A stretch of 64,000 nt of DNA from CAZQYB01 sp964582985 (lineage in GTDB: Bacteria; Planctomycetota; Phycisphaerae; Sedimentisphaerales; Anaerobacaceae): contig CAZOUM010000002.1 in assembly GCA_964582985.1 (NCBI GenBank), positions 1 to 64,000 of the forward strand, written 5' to 3'. The position numbers and the translations under genes were made by a program. Position 1 is the stretch's first letter. The number at the start of each line of letters is the position of its first letter. Below, one piece after another: positions 8,712-16,822 of this stretch. The notes beneath the pieces were generated by a model. It searched no databases and had not been told where the DNA came from. It was given only the letters and a program-made list of their open reading frames with translations.

Positions 8712-8752
8712 GGTGCTGCCTTTTAGTTTTAGTGTTATTGCGACTGCAATAC

Positions 8753-8781
8753 ACTGTAAACAAAGCAACCTTAATTGTCAA
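8753..8781 (-). promoter_or_regulatory. Sigma70-type promoter of hemA-hemC
   Basis: On the minus strand TTGACA (8776-8781), a 17-bp spacer and TACAGT (8753-8758) precede the hemA ATG at 8711, giving a leader of about 35 bases. The placement supports the 8711 start over the longer reading frame. Confidence 0.65.
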
Positions 8782-8997
8782 CGTTAAACACGGCGGCGGG
8801 CAACTTTGAACAATCCATATTTTTTAGACGGCAACGGTGTCAATGCAGGGCCAAATGCGCTTGCAAATGACCATCTTTCTGTCATAATCCGTTTTTTTGG
8901 AATCAGGCGTTTTGGGCGCAGCATAAAAGCTGAGCCGGTAGGATAGAGAAGGCGGTGAGACCAATATGGGTCTGGGGATGAGCGTAAAGGGAAGCCG

Positions 8998-10011
8998 ATG
9001 AACAAGTTTAGACGGGGCTTGATGTGGGCCGGGCTGATAGCGATTATATTATTGACTTTTCTGTCGATATACGGTGCGTTTGTTGGGGCTGAACGAGCTA
9101 AAGCCTTCTTCAACTCGGTGCCGTTGAGCGTTTACTGGTTAGCTTTGACGGTTTTGCTGATAGCGGGCGTTGGGGCATTTCGCCGACTGGCTCGCGTTCC
9201 TTCGCTTCTGCTGGTCCATGTGGGGTGTGTTCTGGTCCTGCTGGGGTCTATGGGGGCGTCCAACAGGGGGTATAAACTTCAGAAAGGCCTCTGGGGTATT
9301 GGCAAAATCCCCGCAGGTTACATGACAATTTATGAGGGTCAGTCGGCAAATGTGGTGAGGTCGGCAGACGGCCGGGCAATTGGAGAGTTGCCGTTTATGA
9401 TAAGGCTGAAGGATTTTCGACTGGAACATTACAAGCCGGAGTACCTGTACATCGAAAGCCGTGAAGGACAGAGATGGAAAATCCCGGTCGAGACCAAGAC
9501 TGAATATCCTTTGGGTGCCGATTTCGGCACGGTGACAATCGTGAGAGCATTTGAGAATTTCAAATTCAATATCGAGAGAAAGACTGCGCACGACGACCCA
9601 CGGCCGGGCTACAATCCGGCCCTCGAGGTGCAGGTTAAGCATCCGGATGGCAGCGTGACGACCCACTATGTGTTCGAGCGTTATCCCGGACACGTCGAAC
9701 CAGAAGACAAATTTTTGCTGAGCTATCGGCGAATCATCAGTGATTACATAAGCGAACTGGAAGTTGTTAAAAACAACAAGGTTGTGGCCGAGAAGAACAT
9801 CGAAGTTAATCATCCTCTTCACTTCGGCGGATACCATTTTTACCAGCAGTCGTATGACGCAGAGGCGGGCCAATACACTTTTCTTGAGGTTGTTTCGGAC
9901 ACGGGTCTTAATCTTGTGTATGCCGGGTACGTGATGCTCTGCGTTGGTGTTTTTTGGCAGTTGTGGCTAAGAAGGTTATCTATTGCGGGAGCAAGGTTAA
10001 CGAGCGGATAA
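8998..10011 (+). CDS. ResB/Ccs1-like cytochrome c biogenesis protein
   Basis: This is probably the ResB (Ccs1, CcsB) half of a system II cytochrome c maturation complex, which carries heme across the membrane and attaches it to apocytochrome. The 337-residue protein has N-terminal transmembrane segments (about 9-30, 45-60 and 70-87), a large periplasmic domain, and a C-terminal segment near 305-325. The conserved end of the external domain, with HPLHFGGYHFYQQSYD (about 272-287), is typical of ResB. Its stop (10011) is directly followed by the ATG of the CcsA-like gene, so the two form an operon. It is shorter than many ResB proteins (400 or more residues). The start follows a GGGAAG motif. 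Confidence 0.88.
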   Translation: MNKFRRGLMWAGLIAIILLTFLSIYGAFVGAERAKAFFNSVPLSVYWLALTVLLIAGVGAFRRLARVPSLLLVHVGCVLVLLGSMGASNRGYKLQKGLWGIGKIPAGYMTIYEGQSANVVRSADGRAIGELPFMIRLKDFRLEHYKPEYLYIESREGQRWKIPVETKTEYPLGADFGTVTIVRAFENFKFNIERKTAHDDPRPGYNPALEVQVKHPDGSVTTHYVFERYPGHVEPEDKFLLSYRRIISDYISELEVVKNNKVVAEKNIEVNHPLHFGGYHFYQQSYDAEAGQYTFLEVVSDTGLNLVYAGYVMLCVGVFWQLWLRRLSIAGARLTSG

Positions 10012-10806
10012 ATGGAGATTAAATACACAATTCAGGGTTTGTTGATTTACATTGCAATCGCTGTGTACGTCTTTGCGTTCGTGACGACCCTGGCGCGTTG
10101 TCGAAAGGCGGGGGACATTTTATACCTGGCCGGTTTTTTAGTCAGCTTTTTAGCTTTTTATTATCGCTGGTATCATGTGCAGCATGTGCCTCTGCAGAAT
10201 CTGTTCGAAGTTTTTCTTTGTATGGGTGTGATTATTTATCCGATTTCGCTTTTCTGCCGACGTGTGCTACGTGTCGGCGGTCAGTGTGCGGATATGCTGA
10301 TAGGAGCGATAGTGCTTTTTCCGGCGGGTTTTGTCTTTGGGGCGGAGCCGCGTCAACTGCCGCCAGCACTGCAGTGTTGGGTTTTTGCGCCGCACGTGGC
10401 GGTTTATGCTCTTTCGTATACTTTTATGGCGAAAGCGGCCTTTCAGGCCATCTGTCAACTGGCAGGGAGAGGCAACAGCAATGACGAAAAGCTGCTGGGC
10501 CCCGAAGAGGCAACGTTCACTATGATTTGTGCCGGATTTCCGCTGCTGACACTTGGGCTTATTTTGGGCAGTTACTGGGGCAAACTGGCGTGGGGACATT
10601 ACTGGGGATGGGACCCGAAGGAACTTTGGTCACTGGCCTCGTGGCTGGTCTATGTCGGCTATTTTCACTTGCGCTATATGTTTGGCAAAAAGTACGCACG
10701 TATTAACAGCGGTTGGGCCATTGCAGGTATGGTGGTCATTGTGATAACCCTGTTGTGGGTAAACCTGTCGAGGCTTTTCTCGGGTCTGCATAGCTATGCG
10801 ACCTGA
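10012..10806 (+). CDS. ccsA: CcsA/CcmC-family cytochrome c assembly protein (heme handling)
   Basis: This polytopic membrane protein of 264 residues has about seven or eight hydrophobic segments. The tryptophan-rich WWD-type heme-binding motif is clear: WGHYWGWDPKELWSL (about 196-210). Histidines likely to bind heme include the ones in HVPLQN (about 57-62), FAPHVAVYALSY (about 125-136) and the C-terminal HSY. With ResB it forms the system II heme exporter/cytochrome c synthetase. The ATG abuts the upstream stop with no gap. Placement beside hemA fits a shared need for heme. Confidence 0.93.
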   Translation: MEIKYTIQGLLIYIAIAVYVFAFVTTLARCRKAGDILYLAGFLVSFLAFYYRWYHVQHVPLQNLFEVFLCMGVIIYPISLFCRRVLRVGGQCADMLIGAIVLFPAGFVFGAEPRQLPPALQCWVFAPHVAVYALSYTFMAKAAFQAICQLAGRGNSNDEKLLGPEEATFTMICAGFPLLTLGLILGSYWGKLAWGHYWGWDPKELWSLASWLVYVGYFHLRYMFGKKYARINSGWAIAGMVVIVITLLWVNLSRLFSGLHSYAT

Positions 10807-10835
10807 TGTCACCGTCTATTTTTCCGACAAAAAGC

Positions 10836-10870
10836 TTGCTTTATGAGACGTAAGGATTTATAATACGTCT
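10836..10870 (+). promoter_or_regulatory. Promoter with overlapping inverted repeat before the mosaic sialidase gene
   Basis: TTGCTT (10836-10841), a 17-bp spacer and consensus TATAAT (10859-10864) form a promoter about 100 bases before the GTG at 10970. An exact 7-bp inverted repeat, AGACGTA (10846-10852) and TACGTCT (10864-10870), brackets the -10 box, as an operator for a dimeric repressor would. Confidence 0.6.
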
Positions 10871-10969
10871 ATACTTTGGTGGACTGGTCTGCATGTGAGC
10901 GGGATGAGGTGCGAACTTGGTTTTGGGTTATCTTCAAATACCGTCCTGTGATATGAAAGGAGGAGTGCC

Positions 10970-13900
10970 GTGCGCAGGAGAATAGTATTTTCAGTCATCA
11001 TTTTTTTGCTCGGTCTGATTGATGTGGCATCCGCTGTGGATTTGCTGGTTCCTGCGGGGACTGAGGTGACTAAATCTACTGCTGGTTCGTACGGGAAATT
11101 TGAGGTCGTCGGCAGGCTGATAGTTGAGGCCGGTGCAGACCTTACATTTACCGGCCCCGACCAGTCTCATATAGACGGTGTGGAAACAAGCGGGATTAGG
11201 CCTGAAATTATTATGAATGGCGGCAGTGTCTTCGTTGATGCCAGAACAAACATGGGTACAAACGAGGTGGACAACGGGGGCAACTACGGCTATCTGACTA
11301 TGAACGGCGGCACGTTCACCACTACCGACACTTTTAAGTTTCCCGACGACCACGGCGGCGAACACCGCATTTACCTGAACGATGGTATAATGCACTGCGG
11401 GGACATACAACTGATACATGAGCGCAATGCCATTATGTATGTGGGCGGTGGTATTTTGCACCTTGACGATATCACCGGCGGGGAGCGCGACCCTCAAGAG
11501 TGGAAGGGTAACGGAGACCTCCTGCCCGCGGCAGGCTACGATGAGATAGTGATTGAGTACGTTCCCGCCGGTCCCTACACCGAGGTAAGAGCTATTAAGC
11601 TGGACCCGAATCTTGCATCGAATCCGAGTCCTGCCAACGGCGCGACGGTGATAGATGCGAACGTGGTTCTGAAATGGTCGCCAGGCGTAAATGCGGTCTG
11701 GCATGACGTTTACCTGGGTACCGATTTCAACGACGTCAACGAGGCGAGCGACCCTAATGTGCCCCCAGGGGGAGGGCGACAGGATTCTAACAGCTTTGAT
11801 GCGTGCGACCTTGAATTGGCCAAGACGTACTATTGGCGGATAGATGGGGTCAACGGCCCTAATACGTGGCGAGGCGACATCTGGAGATTTAAGATAGTTG
11901 AGGGATATATCAACTCCATCGGGATGGAATTCGTCCAGCTCGTGCCGGGGAGTTTCATGATGGGTTCAAGCAGTGGAGACCCGGACGAAGAACCCGTCCA
12001 CCAGGTCACAATCAGCGACCCTTTCTATATGTCGATGACCGAAGTAACCAACGCCCAGTACGAGCAGTTTGACCCCTGCCACAGTGCGTACCGTGCTCCG
12101 CAAACTTACAATGGCCAGACGGTAACTATGTCCACCGGTGATGACGAGGCGGTGATCTATGTAAGCTGGGAAGATGCCAACAACTTCTGTCAGTGGCTTT
12201 CCAATTTGGAAGGTCAGCCTTACCGGCTGCCGACCGAGGCAGAGTGGGAATATGCCTGTCGGGCCGGTACGACCAGTGCATATTACACGGGGGCCAGTCT
12301 GCCACCTTCATACTATAAGAACCAATCGAATTCGTCATGGCCTAAAGATGTTGATTTGACCGTGAAGACGACAGGGCAAAACAGTTGGGCGCTCTGGGAC
12401 ATGCACGGGAACGTGGAAGAATGGTGCTATGACTGGTATGGTCCGTACGAAAGCGGCAGTCAGACCGACCCTGTGGGGCGTACAAACGGGGACTTCAGGG
12501 TTTCTCGCGGCGGCAGTCATAATACACCTGTTTTCTATCTGCGCTCGGCTAACCGGCTCAGTTCCTTGCCGGCGGACAAACACTGGTTAATCGGCTTCCG
12601 CGTGGTATGCGGCGAGATGCCAGGTACTCCAGCTTTGCCTGAACCTGCACCAAAGGACTGGGCAACAGGCGTATCGCAGACTACATACACGTGGCCGAGT
12701 GAACATGAGACTAACACTCCGTATTTCATAGGGCCAGAAGTGTGGGTCCGTGAACCGGCGTGGGCGGACGAGATTCCTATGTACGGACATAATCATCAAC
12801 CTGCCGTCACCTTCTGCGATAACGGTGACCTTTTCGGTGCGTGGTATTCCTGCGAGAGTGAGAGAGGCCGTGAACTGACCGTTCTGGCCAGCAGGCTGCG
12901 CCAAGGTAACAGCACATGGGATTACCCTGACGAGTTTTTCAAAGCTCAGGACCGGAACATGCACGGCACTGCGCTGTTTAACGACCGTAACGGGAAGCTG
13001 TATCTATTCAACGGGTTGGGGACAGACTACTCCTGGGAAAAGCTGGCGCTATGCACCGCCACGAGTACCGACAATGGTGTCACCTGGCAGCCAAGGATTA
13101 TTAATCCATATCACGGCAAGCATCATCAAGTTATCGCCGGCCCGATAAAGACACGGGAAGGCTACATTATCGTGGCGGGTGACGCTAATCCCGGCTCAGC
13201 GATTCACATCAGCCAAGATAACGGCCAGACGTTCGTAGACCCCGGGGCAAATCGGCCGGAGCCTGATTTTGAGGACGGTGGGACCGGGGCGTGGATAGCC
13301 GGTATCCACTGCGGCTTTGTTCAACTGCTCAACGGAGACCTGCTTGCTTTCGGCAGAGGCGATAACATTAACGATATGATGCCCAGGAGCATCTCCACTG
13401 ATATGGGCGAGAATTGGACATACTCAGCCAGCCCGTTCCAGCCAATAGGCGGCGGGCAACGCTGTGTGCTGCTGCGGTTAGAGTATTCTTACGGAGAACG
13501 TCTGGGCGGCACGGTTGACAGCCCTATTTTCATGTTATCGTTTGGGTCCGGTACAATGTTGAATGGAGAACACCAGTTGGAACAATGCTCGGGAATGTTT
13601 GGTACGGTATCATACGATAACGGACAGACGTGGACAGATAAGAAATTGATTAGCAATCTGCAAGGCAGCGATTCTGTGTACCTGGACGGCGGTGGTAACA
13701 CCGGATGGTTTACTATGAGTCGCACCGAGGCGGAGCCAAAAGGTTATCTGTCAGCCACGCAAACGCCGGATGGCATTATTCACGTATGCAGCAGCAGGCT
13801 GTATTATGCTTTCAATTTGGGCTGGATAGACCCGGATTACACGCCGCAGCCACTATCGCGAAAGGCCGACCTCGACGAGGGCGGCGTTGTAGAGTGGAAT

Positions 13901-14041
13901 GACCTTGAAATTCTTGTTGAGCAGTGGCTGTATGACTGCATCGTTTACGACTGGTGCGGCGGCCGGGACATTAACCGGGACGGGAGAGTGGATTTTCTTG
14001 ACTTTGCCTTCCTTGGTCTGTATTGGCGCGAAAGCTGGTAG
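10970..14041 (+). CDS. Large secreted mosaic: FGE-sulfatase-like domain, sialidase-like propeller, dockerin-like tail
   Basis: The 1023-residue protein starts at GTG 10970 behind an AAAGGAGG ribosome site. It has a signal peptide (1-23), a beta-rich glycine-containing region (about 24-200) and a fibronectin-like module ending in YYWRIDGVNG (about 216-310). A formylglycine-generating-enzyme/SUMF1-type domain follows (about 312-550; MEFVQLVPGSFMMGSS, YRLPTEAEWEYACRAGTTSA, RGGSHN). Next is a sialidase/BNR-like propeller (about 590-955) with repeated SxDNGxTW-type blades. The tail (about 965-1023) has two dockerin-like half-repeats (ADLDEGGVVEWNDLEIL and DINRDGRVDFLDFAFL). The two catalytic cysteines of true FGE appear replaced, so that domain is probably a binding module. 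A glycan-directed role is likely; the substrate is unknown. Confidence 0.85.
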   Translation: MRRRIVFSVIIFLLGLIDVASAVDLLVPAGTEVTKSTAGSYGKFEVVGRLIVEAGADLTFTGPDQSHIDGVETSGIRPEIIMNGGSVFVDARTNMGTNEVDNGGNYGYLTMNGGTFTTTDTFKFPDDHGGEHRIYLNDGIMHCGDIQLIHERNAIMYVGGGILHLDDITGGERDPQEWKGNGDLLPAAGYDEIVIEYVPAGPYTEVRAIKLDPNLASNPSPANGATVIDANVVLKWSPGVNAVWHDVYLGTDFNDVNEASDPNVPPGGGRQDSNSFDACDLELAKTYYWRIDGVNGPNTWRGDIWRFKIVEGYINSIGMEFVQLVPGSFMMGSSSGDPDEEPVHQVTISDPFYMSMTEVTNAQYEQFDPCHSAYRAPQTYNGQTVTMSTGDDEAVIYVSWEDANNFCQWLSNLEGQPYRLPTEAEWEYACRAGTTSAYYTGASLPPSYYKNQSNSSWPKDVDLTVKTTGQNSWALWDMHGNVEEWCYDWYGPYESGSQTDPVGRTNGDFRVSRGGSHNTPVFYLRSANRLSSLPADKHWLIGFRVVCGEMPGTPALPEPAPKDWATGVSQTTYTWPSEHETNTPYFIGPEVWVREPAWADEIPMYGHNHQPAVTFCDNGDLFGAWYSCESERGRELTVLASRLRQGNSTWDYPDEFFKAQDRNMHGTALFNDRNGKLYLFNGLGTDYSWEKLALCTATSTDNGVTWQPRIINPYHGKHHQVIAGPIKTREGYIIVAGDANPGSAIHISQDNGQTFVDPGANRPEPDFEDGGTGAWIAGIHCGFVQLLNGDLLAFGRGDNINDMMPRSISTDMGENWTYSASPFQPIGGGQRCVLLRLEYSYGERLGGTVDSPIFMLSFGSGTMLNGEHQLEQCSGMFGTVSYDNGQTWTDKKLISNLQGSDSVYLDGGGNTGWFTMSRTEAEPKGYLSATQTPDGIIHVCSSRLYYAFNLGWIDPDYTPQPLSRKADLDEGGVVEWNDLEILVEQWLYDCIVYDWCGGRDINRDGRVDFLDFAFLGLYWRESW

Positions 14042-14282
14042 TAGTCGTCGAACTTTTGATTTGCAAAACTGCGAGCGAATGGCAGAAAAGCGGCCAAGAT
14101 GAATGATTAGGGAGTTAAACCTTTTCGGCCGGCGCAGCGCTCAATACTTACCTCTACCCAAAATAACACTCCGAACTACAAACTCCAGACTCCAAACTAA
14201 CTATGAGCTATCAGCCGTAAGAAAAGTACGAAGAGCGAAGGATGAAGGCCGAAATGTATTCGCGCCGCTCGCCGCGCACGAG

Positions 14283-15983
14283 TCATTGCACACCTTGCGG
14301 CGCCCTTTTGTCAACAAACTTCGCCGCTGCCATATCCCATGCATCGACGCGCCTGACTGTGGCCGGACCACCTTTGGCGAAAACCTTAATCAGCAGGCTG
14401 TCTTTGCGCTTGGGGAATACTTGCTGCGCGATGGCTTGACTATCGTTGGCGAAGACCTCCAGCATCGGCCCGTCCAGAAAGACGCGAAAGCGGAGCGGCT
14501 CGCCCTTTTTCAGTTCGAACGGGGCCACGACCAATTCGATTACTCCTTTGACGGTCTGGAAGTTCTTGCTGCCGGGAGACTGCGGCACTTCAGGGTAGGC
14601 CACATCGTCGCGCATGGTAGATCGCGACATATCCATCTTGAGCTTTTTGGCAACGCGGTCGTAAAAGAACACCGTTTCTTCTTTGCCGTCCGGCGAGCAG
14701 CGTACTTTGAGGCCGACCTCGCGGGCACTACCCGGTTCGATCTCGACGGCCAGCTCGAGGCAATCGCCACTAACGCCCGGCAGCGTCGTCTCTGAGTCGG
14801 CGTCCAGCTTAACTTCTGACAGCGTGCGGTGATTTCGCCTGAGCGTCTCCAGTTCCTTGACTGGCTTGATAAGGAGCGTCCCGTCTTTGTCGAGTGACAT
14901 GACGCGGGGCAGGCTTTGGACGCCGGAACCGGTTGCAAGTTGAGTTGTCCGGAGCCGCGGGTCAGTCACCCAAGCCCAGAAAATCCGCCGGCCTTTGTCA
15001 TCGACCAGGCTCTCCGGCGCGAAGAAGTTGGCCCCGGGCCAGTTCATCCGCACGTGCTTTTCGGGAAAGAATTTTTCCTTTTCCTTGTCGAACCGACCAA
15101 TGTAGCAGCGGGCACCGACGCGGTGGCTGATGCCCAAAAGTACGTGCTTGTTGCCCAGCTTGAAGAAGTCCGGGCAAGCGATGTCCTCGCCGGGAACGGT
15201 CCAAGACGGCTCGGCCACGTAGAACGGGTGCAACGGCTTCCAGTTGACCAGGTCCGACGATCGGCATAGGTAAAGGGTGTCTTTCTTGTTTTCCAGCTTA
15301 TTGCCGCCCAACAGGCAATAGTACGTGTCGCCTTCGAGCCACAGATACGGGTCCCCGACGCGATAGACGCCGTGGCCGGGCTGGCCCTTTTTCGGGCGTG
15401 GGATGATCGGGTTTTTGGGGTGCTTTTTCCACTTGATCAACTCGTTGTCCTCGGCCGTTGCGACACAGACACCCGCACCGATTCCGTTGTAGCAAAGCAT
15501 GGGCACACCATCTTTGTTCACGAAGGCGTTGCCGCTGTAGATGCCCTTGTCCGGATCGCCCGGCTCCGGGCCGAGCGCCGCGGGGTGATACGTCCAGTTG
15601 ACCAGGTCGGTGCTGGAAACGTGCCCCCAGCAATGTCCGCCCTGCCGCGCCGGATCCTGGAAGATGTACATCAGGTGGTACCTGCCCTTCCAATATATGC
15701 AGCCGTTGGTGTCGTACGGCCGGGCACGACCCTCGTCAGGCAGGACGCTGATATGATAGGCGGGCCACGCTTCGGTATCGTAATTACGGGGCCGGTTGAT
15801 GCCTGCGGCCAGATACGCGCCCTTGCCGTCCAGGTGCAGCCAGCCGCCGGAGACCCTGGCCACGAGCGTCTTGTCGTGATCGATGATAATCGGTTCTTTC
15901 TTCTCGGCCGCCGGAACCACGGGCGGCTGCCAAAGTGCGGCAGAAGCAAAAACCAAAATAAAAGCTGCCTGTAGAATTTTCAT
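14283..15983 (-). CDS. Secreted GH32-like beta-fructosidase family protein
   Basis: I start it at ATG 15983 (566 residues) because MKILQAAFILVFASAA makes a proper signal peptide and a GAGGA motif lies 9 bases upstream. The five-bladed propeller of GH32 is recognisable: PYDTNGCIYWKGRYHLMYIF with the nucleophile-position Asp near 91, SSTDLVNWTYHPAAL, IYSGNAF, and VGDPYLW with the transition-state Asp near 211. A C-terminal beta-sandwich (about 400-566) includes LEVFANDSQAIAQQV. In place of the usual EC motif it reads IACPDFF (about 268-274), so the general acid/base Glu seems to be Ala. It may belong to a divergent subfamily with another acid or be non-hydrolytic. Expected substrates (fructans, sucrose) are therefore uncertain. 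Confidence 0.85.
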   Translation of the reverse strand: MKILQAAFILVFASAALWQPPVVPAAEKKEPIIIDHDKTLVARVSGGWLHLDGKGAYLAAGINRPRNYDTEAWPAYHISVLPDEGRARPYDTNGCIYWKGRYHLMYIFQDPARQGGHCWGHVSSTDLVNWTYHPAALGPEPGDPDKGIYSGNAFVNKDGVPMLCYNGIGAGVCVATAEDNELIKWKKHPKNPIIPRPKKGQPGHGVYRVGDPYLWLEGDTYYCLLGGNKLENKKDTLYLCRSSDLVNWKPLHPFYVAEPSWTVPGEDIACPDFFKLGNKHVLLGISHRVGARCYIGRFDKEKEKFFPEKHVRMNWPGANFFAPESLVDDKGRRIFWAWVTDPRLRTTQLATGSGVQSLPRVMSLDKDGTLLIKPVKELETLRRNHRTLSEVKLDADSETTLPGVSGDCLELAVEIEPGSAREVGLKVRCSPDGKEETVFFYDRVAKKLKMDMSRSTMRDDVAYPEVPQSPGSKNFQTVKGVIELVVAPFELKKGEPLRFRVFLDGPMLEVFANDSQAIAQQVFPKRKDSLLIKVFAKGGPATVRRVDAWDMAAAKFVDKRAPQGVQ

Positions 15984-16025
15984 GTGTCTTGTTCCTCGTA
16001 TCTTCATTTCTATGACATTTCCCAT

Positions 16026-16624
16026 TTAAACGGTTACAAAACATAATTTTCTACGTACGACATCAATAGTTTTACAAAAATCATCCTTTCTGCTTTCACC
16101 CATTGGATTCTCCAAATCAGAACAGTCAAAACTGGCTTGAATGGTCTCCATAAGCTCCATACTATCAGAATTCAATTCATTTGTCACTGTTTACCTGGGA
16201 AATGAGGGTCTACAATAATCATTCCGGATAACCCCGGCCGGCTAGTTTCCGGCCTTGAAAGAAGTCGTCTAACCCCTGCTCCTAGCCTTGGCAGAACCAG
16301 CGAATTCGCATAGGCCTTGTTCAAGAATTACAATCGCGGCTGAAACAAGGGCAAAAATAAAAAACCGCAAATCTGTAAAATTCTTTTGGTTTGGTTTGGT
16401 CGGCGGCAGTGGTGATTTTATTGGACAGTCGAAGACGAGAGAGAAACGATTGCTTTGGCTGCTCTATATATTGCGGTCGAGACAAAACCGGGTGTGCTAT
16501 GTAGTGCATTAGGTTATAGGGCGTTCGTTTTCTGGGGTTTCGGGCGGCTAAAGAAAAAATGCCGGCTCTGTCGATATTGCGGTAGGTTACGGGGGTGGCC
16601 TTTTGGGGGTTAAGGATGTACGCT
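16026..16624. other. Intergenic stretch with no supported gene
   Basis: About 600 bases between the GH32-like gene start and a small plus-strand gene. Reading frames here are short, lack ribosome sites and have no recognisable product. A GC-rich partial inverted repeat built on CCGGCC lies near 16233-16252. I see no convincing promoter, RNA gene or mobile element. Confidence 0.5.
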
Positions 16625-16774
16625 ATGAGTAAAAGGGAGTTGATAGACTGCATTTGCGAAATCAACAAGAGTGCGAAGCCGGAATTTCTTGCCAGTTTCT
16701 CCGAAGAAGATTTGAACGCTTACCTTGAGCATCTGATGGATTTGGATTTGGAAGGACTGGTTGTCTGCCCGTGA
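16625..16774 (+). CDS. Small conserved-looking protein, 49 aa
   Basis: An ATG at 16625 with a TAAGGAT motif just upstream opens 49 codons ending in TGA at 16772-16774. The product is acidic and helical: it begins MSKRELIDCICEINKSAKPE, continues with FLASFSEEDLNAYLEHL and ends in VVCP. The pattern (basic start, paired helices, leucine spacing) looks like a real small protein. I believe similar short proteins occur in related genomes, but I cannot verify that here. It is alone on the plus strand between two minus-strand genes. Function unknown. Confidence 0.55.
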   Translation: MSKRELIDCICEINKSAKPEFLASFSEEDLNAYLEHLMDLDLEGLVVCP

Positions 16775-16822
16775 GTCGGGAACCTGTGCTTCAACGGCGG
16801 CCCCAGGAAATATGGAAGTGGG

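Noticed and set aside
8784..9113. Open frame of 109 codons on the minus strand overlapping the ResB-like start
   Set aside because: It runs antisense to a well-supported gene, has no ribosome site and an unlikely basic composition.
15372..15974. 200-codon plus-strand frame opposite the GH32-like gene
   Set aside because: Antisense shadow caused by high GC codon bias; the GH32 motifs on the other strand are clear.
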